DNA of 64,000 nucleotides from Streptomyces sp. CB02009. GTDB taxonomy: Bacteria > Actinomycetota > Actinomycetes > Streptomycetales > Streptomycetaceae. Each line of letters opens with the position of its first letter. Position 1 is the first letter of the stretch. A program made the translations under genes and the position numbers. The DNA is taken from NCBI RefSeq assembly GCF_001905825.1, contig NZ_LIVV01000003.1:602956-666955 (forward strand). The letters are read 5' to 3'. Positions 9,524 to 18,632 of this stretch are shown here, piece after piece. The notes below the pieces were generated by a model. The model did not search any database and was not told where the DNA came from. It saw only the letters and a program-made list of their open reading frames with translations.

Positions 9524-10605
9524 TCATTTGCCTGGCACAAGTTCCAAGAGGCGACCCACACGGTGCCAGCCGCCGACGAGGATGGCTGCCAGTACGGAGC
9601 ATCCGACAATAAGCCAGGGTCGCAGGTCGTCGTTCACTCCCAGTGCGGGGAGTACCGAAGAAGCTCCGACTGCGGCCGTCATGGCGGCGATGATGACCAC
9701 AGCCACATGCGCGGACTCCCGCAGCGCGGTGCGAGCCGCAGAGGCGGGGGTGGCCTCCGATAGGCTGCTTCTGGCAGTAGGGCCCCGATACGGCCCTCTG
9801 CAGAGCGTTCCGCGACCATGGCCAGCATTGCTCCGAGCCGTGGCAGTGCGTTATCCGGCTCTGCGTCGATTCTCAGGGCTTCGGCTCGCAGGGCTCCGGC
9901 AACCAGCGCCGCGTGTGAGCGCGCAGCCGCACGCCTGACTGATCTGCGAGGGATCGTCCCTGCGTGGCGATGAGCACGAAGGATGGCATCCTCTGCAGCC
10001 CTGAGGCCCCAGTCGAGGTCCCGAAGCTGTGAGGCACGGTCTCCTGGTGGTTGTCTGTACGCCGCCGCGCAAAGGTTCAGGGCGTCCAAGGCTCGCATCG
10101 TCGCCCGGTGGCGGAAGATGGCCCCTCGTGCCATCCGGCGTTCCATCAGCCACCACATTGGCACTATCAGGGGCGTGGACACTACGACCACGAAGACGAG
10201 GCTGCCCCAGCCATGTGCGGGTTGATTCGCGACCTCAGGGCGAAGCTGCCACAGAACGTAATTCGCCGCCCGTGCAGTGGAGTCGGCGCCGACGGCTTGT
10301 GCCAAGTCATGGAGGAGGACCACCGACGGCTTGATCATCTTCAAGCCCATCAGCCCGGCGAAGAGGGCCACGGCCATTGACCCGTATGGCGCTGTCTCGA
10401 GCGTCATACGGGTGTCCCGTAATGCTCTGCGGGTGTGCGGCAAGGATCTTTCAGTCACGCGAAGAGTTTGAAGCGAGGCCCTGAGATCGCCTACCCGCGT
10501 GCGGATCACCCGCTGGTTGACGCCGAGACGCCAGGACTTGATCTTTGATCGTGCTTGCGAGACGTACGGAGATATCAGTGCTGTGGTCGTGCGTGCCAGG
10601 CTCAA
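9524..10605 (-). pseudogene. Membrane protein gene with an apparent frameshift
   Basis: The reading frame starts at a TTG (10605) behind a GAGGAAGGGG site and runs to a premature stop at 9679, ending in an arginine/proline-rich nonsense-like tail. One base out of frame, the sequence continues as a sensible protein end (EATPASAARTALRE, then two hydrophobic segments) to a stop at 9524. The junction is near 9745-9760. Repaired, the protein would be about 360 residues with four predicted membrane segments: two in the middle, about 30 residues apart, and two at the C-terminus. Function unknown. It is convergent with the ATPase gene and lies beside an IS. A sequencing error is possible. Confidence 0.6.
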
Positions 10606-10695
10606 AGCACCCCTTCCTCGGTACCGATGGACTGATAGTGCCCGGGGCGCGCGACTGCTGTGTCTCGTCTAGAAAAGGATCTTCGCCTGGGCTAA

Positions 10696-11531
10696 GGGCT
10701 GTCCCGTAAATGATCTACAAGTCGTCTCAGGCATGGTTGGCCGCAGTGTGGCCTGCTGATCTACCCGGCGAGTGCGAGGGTTGTGCATCCGGGCGATGCC
10801 GAGCATGGCGTGGTGGACGCCGTCGCCCTTCAAGCGGCAGTCGTGGAGGATCTTCCCGGTCTTCATGCGAGCGAAGACGTGCTCGACGCGGGCCCGGACC
10901 TGCTTGTGGCACTTGTTGTGGTCCTCCTTCCAGTCCGGGAGTTCACTCTGGCCGCGCTTGCGACGGTGCGGGATGACCAGACCGGTGCCCGGGTACCCGC
11001 CGTCGGCGATCGTGAGGGTCTTGCCGACGGCGGCCTTGGCGCCGGACTCCTCCCACGCCTTGCAGTCGTTGCGGTTCCCGGCGAGCGGCCGGCCGACCAC
11101 GACGACCAAGCGGGTGTCGGTGTCGATGACGACCTGGTGGTTGGTGGAGTACCGATGGTTCTTCGACCGCTCGGCGATGGCGTGGTCACGGGTAGGGACC
11201 AACGTGCCGTCCACGATGAGCACGGCATCCTTGGCGAACCGTTTGCTGGACTGGAGCCCGAACATCGGCCCCAGGTGGTCAATGATCCGATCCGCTGCCG
11301 ACTTCGAGATCCCGAACAGCGGGGCGAGCTGGCGCATGGTCAGGTTCGTCGCCAGTACGCGGTGACCAGCAAGGTCCGGTCTTCCAATGAAAGGCTCCAC
11401 GGCCGGCCCTTGCGGACCGAGTTCGCACCTGCGCGACGCAGCACCGTCACCAGCTTCCCGAAGGCACGCGGGCTCAGCCCAGAGAACGGCGCTATCCAGG
11501 ACGGCTCCGACGCCGTGATCACACCAGCCAC
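10696..11531 (-). mobile_element. IS5-family element remnant
   Basis: Contains a DDE transposase reading frame of the actinobacterial IS5 type. A terminal-repeat-like start (GGGCTGTCCCGTAAATG at 10696) lies beyond the 3' end of the transposase. The matching inverted end upstream of the transposase start was not found, so the copy looks truncated or degenerate there. It lies between the frameshifted membrane gene and another broken gene, consistent with decay of this part of the island. Confidence 0.75.
10761..11531 (-). pseudogene. IS5-family DDE transposase, two frameshifts
   Basis: The N-terminal part (GTG at 11531, helix-turn-helix region) stops after AYWRRT at 11340. The catalytic part continues in the -1 frame from LTMRQLAPLFG. 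DDE residues are seen in VDGTLVP, IADGGYPG and RARVEHVFARM. Near the end one extra G in the run at 10778-10780 (plus strand) shifts the frame away from the family's usual HNLALAG terminus, whose stop would be at 10761. The first shift could be programmed, as in some IS5 relatives, but no classical slippery heptamer is present. Two independent shifts argue for a dead copy. Confidence 0.7.
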
Positions 11532-11591
11532 ATCGAGATCATCTCGCCCATGCGACCACTTCTGCTCAGGCCCGTGGTCGAGAATCCTGCC

Positions 11592-12121
11592 ATGAGCGAA
11601 GGTGACCGCTACGAGGCATCCACACGTACATTCCTTGCATGCGCAGCCGAAGTGGCTCGCCTGCTGGATGTTGAGGCTGCGGCCGACGTGTCTGAAGACC
11701 GACGTGCGCGGCACCTGGCCGGAGCCGCGCGAAGGCCATTGCTGGAACGCGCCACCATGTCTGAGGAGTTCTTCGATCCGCTGATGGCTGCTGCTGTCTA
11801 CGACCCGGACCCAAGCTTCTGCCGCTGGTCGTCGAGCCGGCGCTCTACGCATTCGGACGCCGCAGGGTCATGACAGCATTGCTCGGCTATCTCCGCACGG
11901 GCATAACCGCGGAGCAAGCAGGTGCCCGGCGCGCCTGGTACTGCGCACATCTGCCACTACGCGCTGACCGGTCCCCGGCCTACGCGCCCAGCGGAAGTCG
12001 CGAACCGGTCCTGGATGAAGTGGACGACGTGGTGAACCAGTGGCGGAAGTCGTCCAGCACCCAGCAGGGTGATCACAGTTCCTCAGAGAGCCACCGGGGC
12101 TCTCGTCGGCCGTTCTCCTGA
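11592..12121 (+). pseudogene. Frameshifted hypothetical protein gene
   Basis: An ATG at 11592 opens a frame that reads sensibly to PSFCRW (about 11835). It then loses frame, apparently through one missing base: inserting a base restores FVEPALYAFGRRRVMTALLG and the continuing frame through 12121. The family, recognised only as an uncharacterised Streptomyces protein type with the PSFxRWFVEPAL motif, is normally longer. The 3' part dissolves into a Ser/Arg-rich tail, so the end is missing too. A decayed chromosomal-type gene left in the island. Confidence 0.55.
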
Positions 12122-12138
12122 GCTGCGACACTCTGCGC

Positions 12139-12581
12139 GTGAGTTATCCCGCGACAGACCAGCTGTCCTCCGCCGAACGCGCCTTCATGATCAACGCCAC
12201 CGAGATCGACATTCTCCCCGGTGTTTTGGGTGACCTCGACGAGCCGCTGGTCTCAGGGCCTGCCCCGGCTCTCGTGCCGATCCTCCTTCCCCTCGTCGAC
12301 AGAGGATGGATCGAAGTGTGCCGGCTCGTTCCCTGGACAGCGCCGGATGGCACTCTCGGAGAGCAGCCCGGGCCCACTATCCTGAAGCAGGATCTTCCCG
12401 CCGTTCTGGCGGACGCTGAGAACTGGGAGTACCCGCCATCCGGCACGTGTCTGGGGTGCCTCACTCTGACCCTCACCGAAGCGGGACAGGGGCCCCCGCT
12501 GACACGCAGCCTTAACGGCCCCCCTCCGCTCTCTGGAAGGTCCTCCGCGACAGCCGCCTCAAGGACGAAGGCGCTCTGTGA
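12139..12581 (+). pseudogene. Hypothetical protein with a C-terminal frameshift
   Basis: A GTG at 12139 begins a protein of about 147 residues of unknown function, with a conserved-looking PPSGTCLGCLTLTLTEAG segment. After the C6 run at 12519-12524 the frame becomes low quality and runs on to 12660, overlapping the CD-NTase start. A shifted frame instead gives ALWKVLRDSRLKDEGAL and a stop at 12579-12581, a far more natural end. The homopolymer is a likely slip site, by mutation or sequencing error. Function not recognised; no sign that it belongs to the CBASS operon. Confidence 0.5.
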
Positions 12582-12644
12582 AGCCGCAATGTCCGACCCC
12601 GCTCGTAGGCTTGTCAGTGTTGGGTCAGGAGCAGGGAGGGGTTC

Positions 12645-13550
12645 ATGGCAAAGCAGTTGACGCCCGGACAGCGGCTCGGTCTGATCAGCAGGTGGAGGAA
12701 TCCGCCTGGCCCCTCGGAACAGGACCGCCTGGAGCGCGCCGAGCGCATGGTGAAGGAAGCGGTGCGCCAGCACGAACCGTTCCAGAGCCTCGACATCACG
12801 GTGGCGGCGAAGGGCTCGTACCCCAACAAGACCAACGTCCGCGGCGACAGCGACGTGGACATCATGGTGAAGCTCAACGAACCCTTCCACACCGACGGCA
12901 TGGCGGCGTGGTGGTTCGGCCAACCTGCCCGCTACACGGGGCCGTGGACCAAGGACAAGCTCCGGCAAGAGGTCCACGCCGCGCTCACCGGCCGCTTCGG
13001 GCCCGTGGACGCGGACCACAACCTCGCCTTCTACATCCCTGAGGTCGCTGGCAGCCGTCCGAGCATCGACGTGGTGCCATGCTTCAAATGGGTGGTGTAC
13101 GACCCGACGGCTCCAGGCGGTCAGCACGAGGGGAGCGTCGTCTACGGGCGTAACGGCAAGAAGGTCATCAACTGGCCGGAGCTCCAACTCGCCAACGGCC
13201 GGGCGAAGAACACCAACACCAAGCTCCGGTACAAGTTCGTGGTACGAGTGCTGAAGAATGTGGAGAACGACTTGGCGGCAGAGGGCGTGATCAAGTCGCT
13301 GCCGTCGTACTTCTCCGAGTGCCTGATCTATAACGTGCCGGACCACGTCTTCCTCGCCGGCGACTTCGACGATGCAGTCCGCGCGAGCCTGCAAGAGGTC
13401 TACCGGCAGCTCACAAGCTGGCTCGGCCCTCAGCGGATGCGTGAACCGAACGGGATGAAGAAGGTCTTCGGCGAAGGCCAGAAGTGGGGCGAGAAGGACG
13501 CACGGAACCTGATCGAGTCCGCATGGCACTACCTCAACTTCGAGGGCTGA
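12645..13550 (+). CDS. cdnX: CBASS cyclic-oligonucleotide synthase (CD-NTase)
   Basis: A 301-residue cGAS/DncV-like nucleotidyltransferase. The catalytic core is visible: GS at 57-58, the metal-binding DVD at 70-72, and a third acidic residue in IDVVP at 142. The ATG at 12645 has a GGGAGGGG site upstream. Family knowledge: such enzymes are triggered by phage infection to make cyclic di- or trinucleotides that activate a neighbouring effector. The next gene starts 2 bp after the stop and encodes a Cap15-like membrane effector, so this is a minimal type I CBASS with no Cap2/Cap3 or HORMA/TRIP13 genes. The nucleotide product cannot be read from sequence. The gene symbol is a generic placeholder. 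Confidence 0.88.
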   Translation: MAKQLTPGQRLGLISRWRNPPGPSEQDRLERAERMVKEAVRQHEPFQSLDITVAAKGSYPNKTNVRGDSDVDIMVKLNEPFHTDGMAAWWFGQPARYTGPWTKDKLRQEVHAALTGRFGPVDADHNLAFYIPEVAGSRPSIDVVPCFKWVVYDPTAPGGQHEGSVVYGRNGKKVINWPELQLANGRAKNTNTKLRYKFVVRVLKNVENDLAAEGVIKSLPSYFSECLIYNVPDHVFLAGDFDDAVRASLQEVYRQLTSWLGPQRMREPNGMKKVFGEGQKWGEKDARNLIESAWHYLNFEG

Positions 13551-13552
13551 GG

Positions 13553-14191
13553 ATGAACACCGCCAGCACCATCCGAACCGGCGCAACTATCGCCGCCACC
13601 CTCTACACGGTAGTCCTGCTCGTCCTGGGCCTGTACCCCTCCGAGTTCCGGTACCTCTTCGCGTACATCCCGGCTGTCGTCGGCTACGGCGTGCTCGTCT
13701 TCGACAAGTGGGCCTGGCACTGGCCCGTCATCCACCGCCTCACCGGCCAGCCCTGGGTTACTGGGACCTGGCGTGTGACCCTCCGTCCGAGCCCGGACAG
13801 CCACATCCCCGAAGGGGGAAACCGAGGCCCTATCACCACGTACATGACGATCGAGCAGACCTTCTGGAGCGTGCACGCCACCCTCCGCACGAAAGAGAGC
13901 ACATCGCGGTCGAGCAACGCGACCATCGGCGCTCCCGAGAACTCCGGGACCGCCGAGATCGGGTTCCTCTACGACAACACACCCCGTGTGGAGCACCAGC
14001 ACCGCAGCCCCCGGCACGAGGGAGCCTGCCGCATCGCGGTGACGGGCCTCAAGCCCACGGCGGCCACCGGGCACTACTACACCAGCCGGTTCACGGCCGG
14101 CGACATGGACTTCACTTTGCTCAACCGCTCCACCGGCTACGGCACCTTCGCCGAAGTGCAGGCCGCCGACCTGGACCACCCCGCTAGCTGA
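13553..14191 (+). CDS. cap15: Cap15-like CBASS effector (2TM plus beta-barrel)
   Basis: A 212-residue protein with two N-terminal membrane helices (about residues 10-30 and 35-52), then a beta-strand-rich domain beginning GQPWVTGTWRVTL and rich in aromatic and Thr/Ser strand patterns. This layout is that of the SMODS-associated 2TM beta-strand-rich effectors (Cap15), whose barrel binds the CD-NTase product and whose assembly in the inner membrane disrupts it. The length matches the family. The ATG lies 2 bp after the CD-NTase stop, behind CGAGGG, indicating translational coupling. Immediately after the gene come 280 bp without an evident gene. Confidence 0.8.
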   Translation: MNTASTIRTGATIAATLYTVVLLVLGLYPSEFRYLFAYIPAVVGYGVLVFDKWAWHWPVIHRLTGQPWVTGTWRVTLRPSPDSHIPEGGNRGPITTYMTIEQTFWSVHATLRTKESTSRSSNATIGAPENSGTAEIGFLYDNTPRVEHQHRSPRHEGACRIAVTGLKPTAATGHYYTSRFTAGDMDFTLLNRSTGYGTFAEVQAADLDHPAS

Positions 14192-14563
14192 CCGTAGGTA
14201 CCACCGCCTCCAGGCACGCGGGGCCCCGTCCGGTCGAGTGACACCCGCAGGTCGCCGTGCCGCCCGGACATGCCATGCGGAGTGGTCGTGCCCGGTGCTC
14301 AAACCGCGGAGTCCGCCGGGACGACGGTGGGCACGCGGCGAAGCCCGTAGAGCGGGTACGAATCGGCAGCGCCGATTTGTCCGGGTAGGTCGACAGTGCC
14401 GACTCACGTGAAGCCTGCATCGATGAGCGCCCACGAGTAGACTCCAGGCTTGACCTAGGAACTCGCGTTTTTGCAGGGCTACTTAAGGGCAGAGGGGGAC
14501 ACTTGCACATCAGGTGTTCGAGTGGGGCCATGCATCGCATGGCCCCCAGGACGGGGGTCTCGG

Positions 14564-15157
14564 GTGAGTAGTCAGACACCGGCGCCCGAGGCGCCAGAAG
14601 GCGGTGCCCCCCAGGCCGACGAGGCTGATAGTTCCACCTCACACAGTGGCCACGCCACGATCACGGTGACCTCCACCGACGTGGCTTCCAACACCATCAC
14701 CGCAACAAACGGCACGATAACGGCCACTAGCCCAAGCACCGCACACGACCCTTGGATGAAAGTCCTTCACTGGGCATTCTTCAGTGTCATCTTCGCCGTG
14801 TTGCCCATCGCAGCCGGATACCTCATCGATGCCACACGCCAGGGCGACCGATCATTCTCCGATCTCATCAGCCACGGTGAACTCTATATCGTCTCGGCCG
14901 GCTTGACTGCTGCCGCAGTTGGGCAGTCGTTCATGAAGAAGAACTCCAAACACCGGTTTCTCCACGCCATTCTGACGTTTACGAACATCGGCCTGTTCTT
15001 CCTCACGTCATTCCTGTACGCCGACGCGGTGGCACCGAATGCCGCGAACAACCCCGAGGTACGTCGCGATGTCATGGCGGAGCTCTCGCTGTGGTTCTTT
15101 GCGATCACCCTCATCACTACGGGCGCCAGTACCGTGCTTGCTGAGGTGGAAGAGTGA
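14564..15157 (+). CDS. Membrane protein of a two-gene pair, function unknown
   Basis: A 197-residue protein from a GTG at 14564. The first ~60 residues are soluble, with a Thr-rich stretch of alternating hydrophobic residues (ITVTSTDVASNTITATNGT) that looks like beta hairpins or a short beta-solenoid. Then come about four membrane segments (roughly residues 64-85, 108-127, 135-155, 173-193). It overlaps the next gene by 4 bp (GTGA), so both are translated together. Not recognised. Its place between CBASS and the caspase genes, and the resemblance of the partner to EACC1-type proteins, suggest a membrane component of a conflict system. Confidence 0.65.
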   Translation: MSSQTPAPEAPEGGAPQADEADSSTSHSGHATITVTSTDVASNTITATNGTITATSPSTAHDPWMKVLHWAFFSVIFAVLPIAAGYLIDATRQGDRSFSDLISHGELYIVSAGLTAAAVGQSFMKKNSKHRFLHAILTFTNIGLFFLTSFLYADAVAPNAANNPEVRRDVMAELSLWFFAITLITTGASTVLAEVEE

Positions 15158-15498
15158 CTGAGGCTATCGACGTTCTCGCTGTGGCTGGTGCCGTTGTTGG
15201 TTCACTTTTGGCCGCAACGTTTGCCATCTTCACCCTGCGCATTGCTAGCCGGTCCCGCCATGCTGCGGAGGAAGCCCGCGCCTCGGCTGTTCAAAGGACG
15301 AACATCACGATTGAAGGGAACGGGCGCGTAATCAGTATCTCTGATGCCCAACTCCTGACTCGCGAGCAGTTGGCCGAGCTGAGGCGCATCATCGAGAACG
15401 AGATGCCACCGGCGTCATCGGGCCAGGAGCTCGGCAGCCCCAGCATCCCCACTCCGCGCACGGACGCGCCGTCAGGCGAGAAGTTGCCTGGAACCTGA
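15154..15498 (+). CDS. Small single-TM protein with EACC1-like strand motif
   Basis: A 114-residue protein: one N-terminal membrane helix (about 7-29), a charged linker, then NITIEGNGRVISISDAQ followed by an amphipathic helix (LTREQLAELRRIIEN), and a Pro/Ser-rich tail. The strand-strand-helix unit resembles the KVELEGRVIELSDAS unit of the EACC1-type protein at 18633-19046, though the two proteins differ elsewhere. Coupled to the preceding membrane-protein gene by a 4-bp overlap. An IS begins 23 bp after the stop, so a downstream third gene may have been displaced. Function inferred only as an adaptor or tether. Confidence 0.6.
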   Translation: MTEAIDVLAVAGAVVGSLLAATFAIFTLRIASRSRHAAEEARASAVQRTNITIEGNGRVISISDAQLLTREQLAELRRIIENEMPPASSGQELGSPSIPTPRTDAPSGEKLPGT

Positions 15499-15520
15499 CG
15501 ACCGGGCCGGGAAGGAGCCT

Positions 15521-16571
15521 AACGAGCTCGTGCACGTAAGCGGTGAGACGTCGAGCCACGGATGGTCGATCATGGTGGGGTGGTGGGGACCGTGACTCGT
15601 GCAGCGATCGTCAGCAGCCGTCGGATCACGGGCCTGTCGGCCGATGTGATCGCTGAACTCGTCGCGGACCTCGGCCCGTTATGGCATGAGCGTCACCAGG
15701 CAAAGCTGGCCTCCCGGCTGCGGCAGCGGGGTGTGGGAGCCGGCGCGAAGCACCGGCTGGTGTTCGTCGACCGGCTCCTGGCCACGCTCGTCCATCTCCG
15801 TCACGGGGTCACCCATGACGTGCTGGCCTGCTGGTTCGGCGTGGACCGCTCCACCATCACCCGGGCCATCGGCGAAGTGCGGCCCCTGCTCGCCGAGCGG
15901 GGGTGCACGATCAGCCCCGGCGTCCGGCTGCGGACCCTGGCCGAGGTCGTCGACCACCTCGGCGCCGGCGAACAGACCGGGATCATCGACGGCACCGAGA
16001 TCCGGGTCCGCCGTCCGGCCGCCGGACGCAAGGACCGGGACACCTTCATCTCCGGGAAGAACAAGCAGAACGCCGTCAAGACCATGGTGGTCACTGACAG
16101 CGAGGGCCGCGTGCTGTGGTGCAGCCCGACCGAGCCCGGCAGCTGCGCGGACATCACCCACGCCCGTCAGTTAGGGCTGGTCAAGCTCCTGGCCGACGGC
16201 CCCGTAGTCGAGATTCTTGCCGATGCCGGCTACCAGGGCCTCGGCGCTCAGACCGGCGGACGCGTGGTCACACCACCGCACCGCAAGTTCAAGAAGAACG
16301 CCCCGGACTGGTACGAGGAGATGTACGAGCGCCAGCGCAAGGCACACTCATCACGCCGCATCCGGGTCGAGCACGGTATCGCCCATCTGAAGAACTGGCG
16401 GGCTTTGGCCCGCCACCTCGGCAGCCGCGAGCACATCAGTGACACCGTCCAGGCCGTCGCCAGCCTGCTGTCCCACCAGCAGACCGCGGACCTGAACCCA
16501 CGACGACAGAGGTGAGCACCAGGTCTGCCGGAGCCCTCGACGTCTCACCGCTTACCGTGCACGAGCTCGTT
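15521..16571 (+). mobile_element. Complete IS5-family element with ~35-bp inverted repeats
   Basis: Terminal inverted repeats at 15521-15555 and 16536-16571, differing by one inserted base and starting AACGAGCTCGTGCACG, enclose one transposase gene. The element is about 1.05 kb, with both ends and an open transposase frame intact, so it is probably recent. No clear target-site duplication was seen. It sits directly behind the small TM gene pair. The remaining 226 bp up to the caspase gene (16572-16797) show nothing I can identify. Confidence 0.85.
15562..16515 (+). CDS. IS5-family DDE transposase
   Basis: A 317-residue transposase. N-terminal helix-turn-helix region (THDVLACWFGVDRSTIT, about 90-106), then a DDE_Tnp_4-type RNase H fold with catalytic acids in IIDGTEI, LADAGYQG and RVEHGIAHLKNW. 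The frame is intact from end to end. An alternative start is the GTG at 15592. It lies inside the two inverted repeats and needs no accessory gene. Confidence 0.88.
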   Translation: MVDHGGVVGTVTRAAIVSSRRITGLSADVIAELVADLGPLWHERHQAKLASRLRQRGVGAGAKHRLVFVDRLLATLVHLRHGVTHDVLACWFGVDRSTITRAIGEVRPLLAERGCTISPGVRLRTLAEVVDHLGAGEQTGIIDGTEIRVRRPAAGRKDRDTFISGKNKQNAVKTMVVTDSEGRVLWCSPTEPGSCADITHARQLGLVKLLADGPVVEILADAGYQGLGAQTGGRVVTPPHRKFKKNAPDWYEEMYERQRKAHSSRRIRVEHGIAHLKNWRALARHLGSREHISDTVQAVASLLSHQQTADLNPRRQR

Positions 16572-16797
16572 GGGCGCGGACGCTGGCAACTGTGGAGGAG
16601 TCGAGGCTGGATGAAGGTCGGCCACGCTGTATCGGGACCCTAGCCGCACCCCCGTAGTCGGGCAGAGCGACAGCGATCCACTCCGGCCGCCCCGGCGCTG
16701 GCAGGGAGCAGTTCCTCTGCGCAGGGTGACGTGCCGACGCGGGGACGCACTCGATCGTGATTCGGCATCGCCTCCTTGTCGAGTCAGTCTGGCGCAC

Positions 16798-18627
16798 TCA
16801 GATGGGCAGAGCGTGTACGTCACCTTGGGAGCTCGTGACGTACATGAAGCCATCACTGATTGCGGGGGAGCCTTGGGGGTCCGGACTCACAAGAAGGTCG
16901 TGCGATCGGACCCTTCGGCCTGTCGGGAGCTTCCAGCCGGTCACCTTCGCGGCGCGGTCTGCCGTAAACAAGGTGTCACCCGCAATGAACGGTTGGTGGA
17001 GGAGGAGGCCCTCAGTCTTCTTAGCCCATAGGTGGGCTTTCGTCCTCGTGTCGAGAGCTACGAGCCGTCTGTCTGCGCCGCCGAAGATCAATGTCCCATC
17101 TGCGACGACCGGCGCCGAGGCGAGACGGGTATTAGTGTCGAACGACCAAATGAGTTGTCCGCTCTCAGGGGCCAACGCCACGATGCTCTGAGGCGCTGAG
17201 GGTCCGTTCGGCTGTACGACCGCGTATACGCCTTGGTCCGTTACTGCCCAATTCGGTGACAGAGGCGCGTCGGTTATGTACGACCAGGCCTCACGTCCCT
17301 TGGAGACGGCTACTATGCGATCGGCGCCATGGCCTGTGGTAGCGCCCGACACCTGAGAATCCCTAGCCATGAACAACACGTATCCGGCGGCGGCCTGGGG
17401 TCTGGACACGATAGTGAGCTTGTTTATGGGAAGAGACCATAGGGGCCTGAGTGTCGACGGATCGAAGGCGTACAAGCTGCCATTCTGTGCCGGCGCGTAC
17501 AGTACGTCCTTCGAAACGCTCAATAGTCCGTCACGGACCAGTATTGGATGAGACGCGCGGGGCTTTCCGGTCCGTAGATCGACCGCATATAGACGTCCGT
17601 CTTTTCCGGGAAAGTAGGCGTTGTCCCTGTAGAGGGCAGGGCTGCCGGAGTACCTCATCTTGATCAGGCCACGCCGCTGCCGAGACTCGGGATCCATCAC
17701 ATGCAGCCTGTATGCCTCATGTACCACCAACAGGCCGTCGGACAGGACGGGCTGCTGAGCGGGGCCGGAGGCGGCACGGGTCTGCCAGGGCTCGGGCTTG
17801 TGCTGCGACTTGGTCCCAGCGGACCTACGGCTCTGGCCGTCCGCGCGGTCTGAGGACCGCTGCTTCCGTTTCTTCCGAACCTTGGCCAGCGCGATGTCGT
17901 ACTGTATCTCGCCACCCATGCGAGGGTTTTGCGCAGCCCCTTCCTGGTGAAGACGCTCACAGGCATACCGATAGAGCTCTTGGAGAGTGACGAAGCCGTC
18001 GCCATTGAGATCGGCGGCACCGCTGGAAATGCCCTCGATGAGCATCCCTGTGAAGAGGGACGGCGCGGGCGTATCAGCATCAGGGTGATGCCCTTCCCAA
18101 GTCCTCTGCGACCTGGTGCCAGCAGTGATGACGACGCGACCGTGGCCGGCCAGCGCCTCCTCGAATCTCGCCGATTCGTCGCTCTTCGCCCCTGGGAGGA
18201 AGAGACCGCTGTAGCAGCAGTCCAGGATCACGACGATGCTTCGTGCGCGGCATTCCTCCATGACATCGTGGATGTAAGCTGCGGAGATCGTCGTATAGGC
18301 GGGCCGCTCGGGGTCTGTCTGACGGATGGCGAAATGCAGCTTGTCGTTACGGCTCAGGATCCCATGGCAAGAGAGGTACAGGAGGCGTACGTCGTCGCCC
18401 CAAGCGGTGAGGAAGAACTCGGCAATCGCCCGTTCGAGTGTGGATCGATCCGCGTCGATGAGCGTCTGGACCTCGAATGCACCGATCTCGGGGTCACGGA
18501 GGAGCGTATCCAGGCGAGTGCAGTCCACCTCAGGTGAGCGGAGCGCTGGCAGTTCCGGATGGTCGTATGTCCCCGTCCCGATGAGCAGGGCTCCACGGTT
18601 TCCGTTGCCGAACGATTGCGTGGTCAT
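16798..18627 (-). CDS. Caspase-like protease with EF-hand loop and PQQ propeller
   Basis: A 609-residue protein. Residues ~10-205 are a C14 caspase-like domain with the catalytic dyad His88 (SCHG) and Cys138 (DCCYSG). A canonical EF-hand loop DLNGDGFVTLQE follows at 206-217, then a basic linker (~245-290) and a PQQ-type beta-propeller to the C-terminus with repeated blade ends such as GRLYAVDLRTGKP and RRLVALDTRTKAH. No signal peptide. The ATG at 18627 lies 5 bp after the stop of the EACC1-type gene, so the pair is an operon. Family knowledge: caspase plus propeller proteins next to EACC1 are components of actinobacterial NTP-dependent conflict systems described by Aravind and co-workers. Inference: the propeller senses, possibly with calcium, and the protease executes. 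Confidence 0.8.
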   Translation of the reverse strand: MTTQSFGNGNRGALLIGTGTYDHPELPALRSPEVDCTRLDTLLRDPEIGAFEVQTLIDADRSTLERAIAEFFLTAWGDDVRLLYLSCHGILSRNDKLHFAIRQTDPERPAYTTISAAYIHDVMEECRARSIVVILDCCYSGLFLPGAKSDESARFEEALAGHGRVVITAGTRSQRTWEGHHPDADTPAPSLFTGMLIEGISSGAADLNGDGFVTLQELYRYACERLHQEGAAQNPRMGGEIQYDIALAKVRKKRKQRSSDRADGQSRRSAGTKSQHKPEPWQTRAASGPAQQPVLSDGLLVVHEAYRLHVMDPESRQRRGLIKMRYSGSPALYRDNAYFPGKDGRLYAVDLRTGKPRASHPILVRDGLLSVSKDVLYAPAQNGSLYAFDPSTLRPLWSLPINKLTIVSRPQAAAGYVLFMARDSQVSGATTGHGADRIVAVSKGREAWSYITDAPLSPNWAVTDQGVYAVVQPNGPSAPQSIVALAPESGQLIWSFDTNTRLASAPVVADGTLIFGGADRRLVALDTRTKAHLWAKKTEGLLLHQPFIAGDTLFTADRAAKVTGWKLPTGRRVRSHDLLVSPDPQGSPAISDGFMYVTSSQGDVHALPI

Positions 18628-18632
18628 ATTCG

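Noticed and set aside
11340..11400. Programmed -1 frameshift in the first IS5 transposase
   Set aside because: No slippery heptamer or downstream structure evident, and a second frameshift near the 3' end makes decay more likely; kept only as an alternative.
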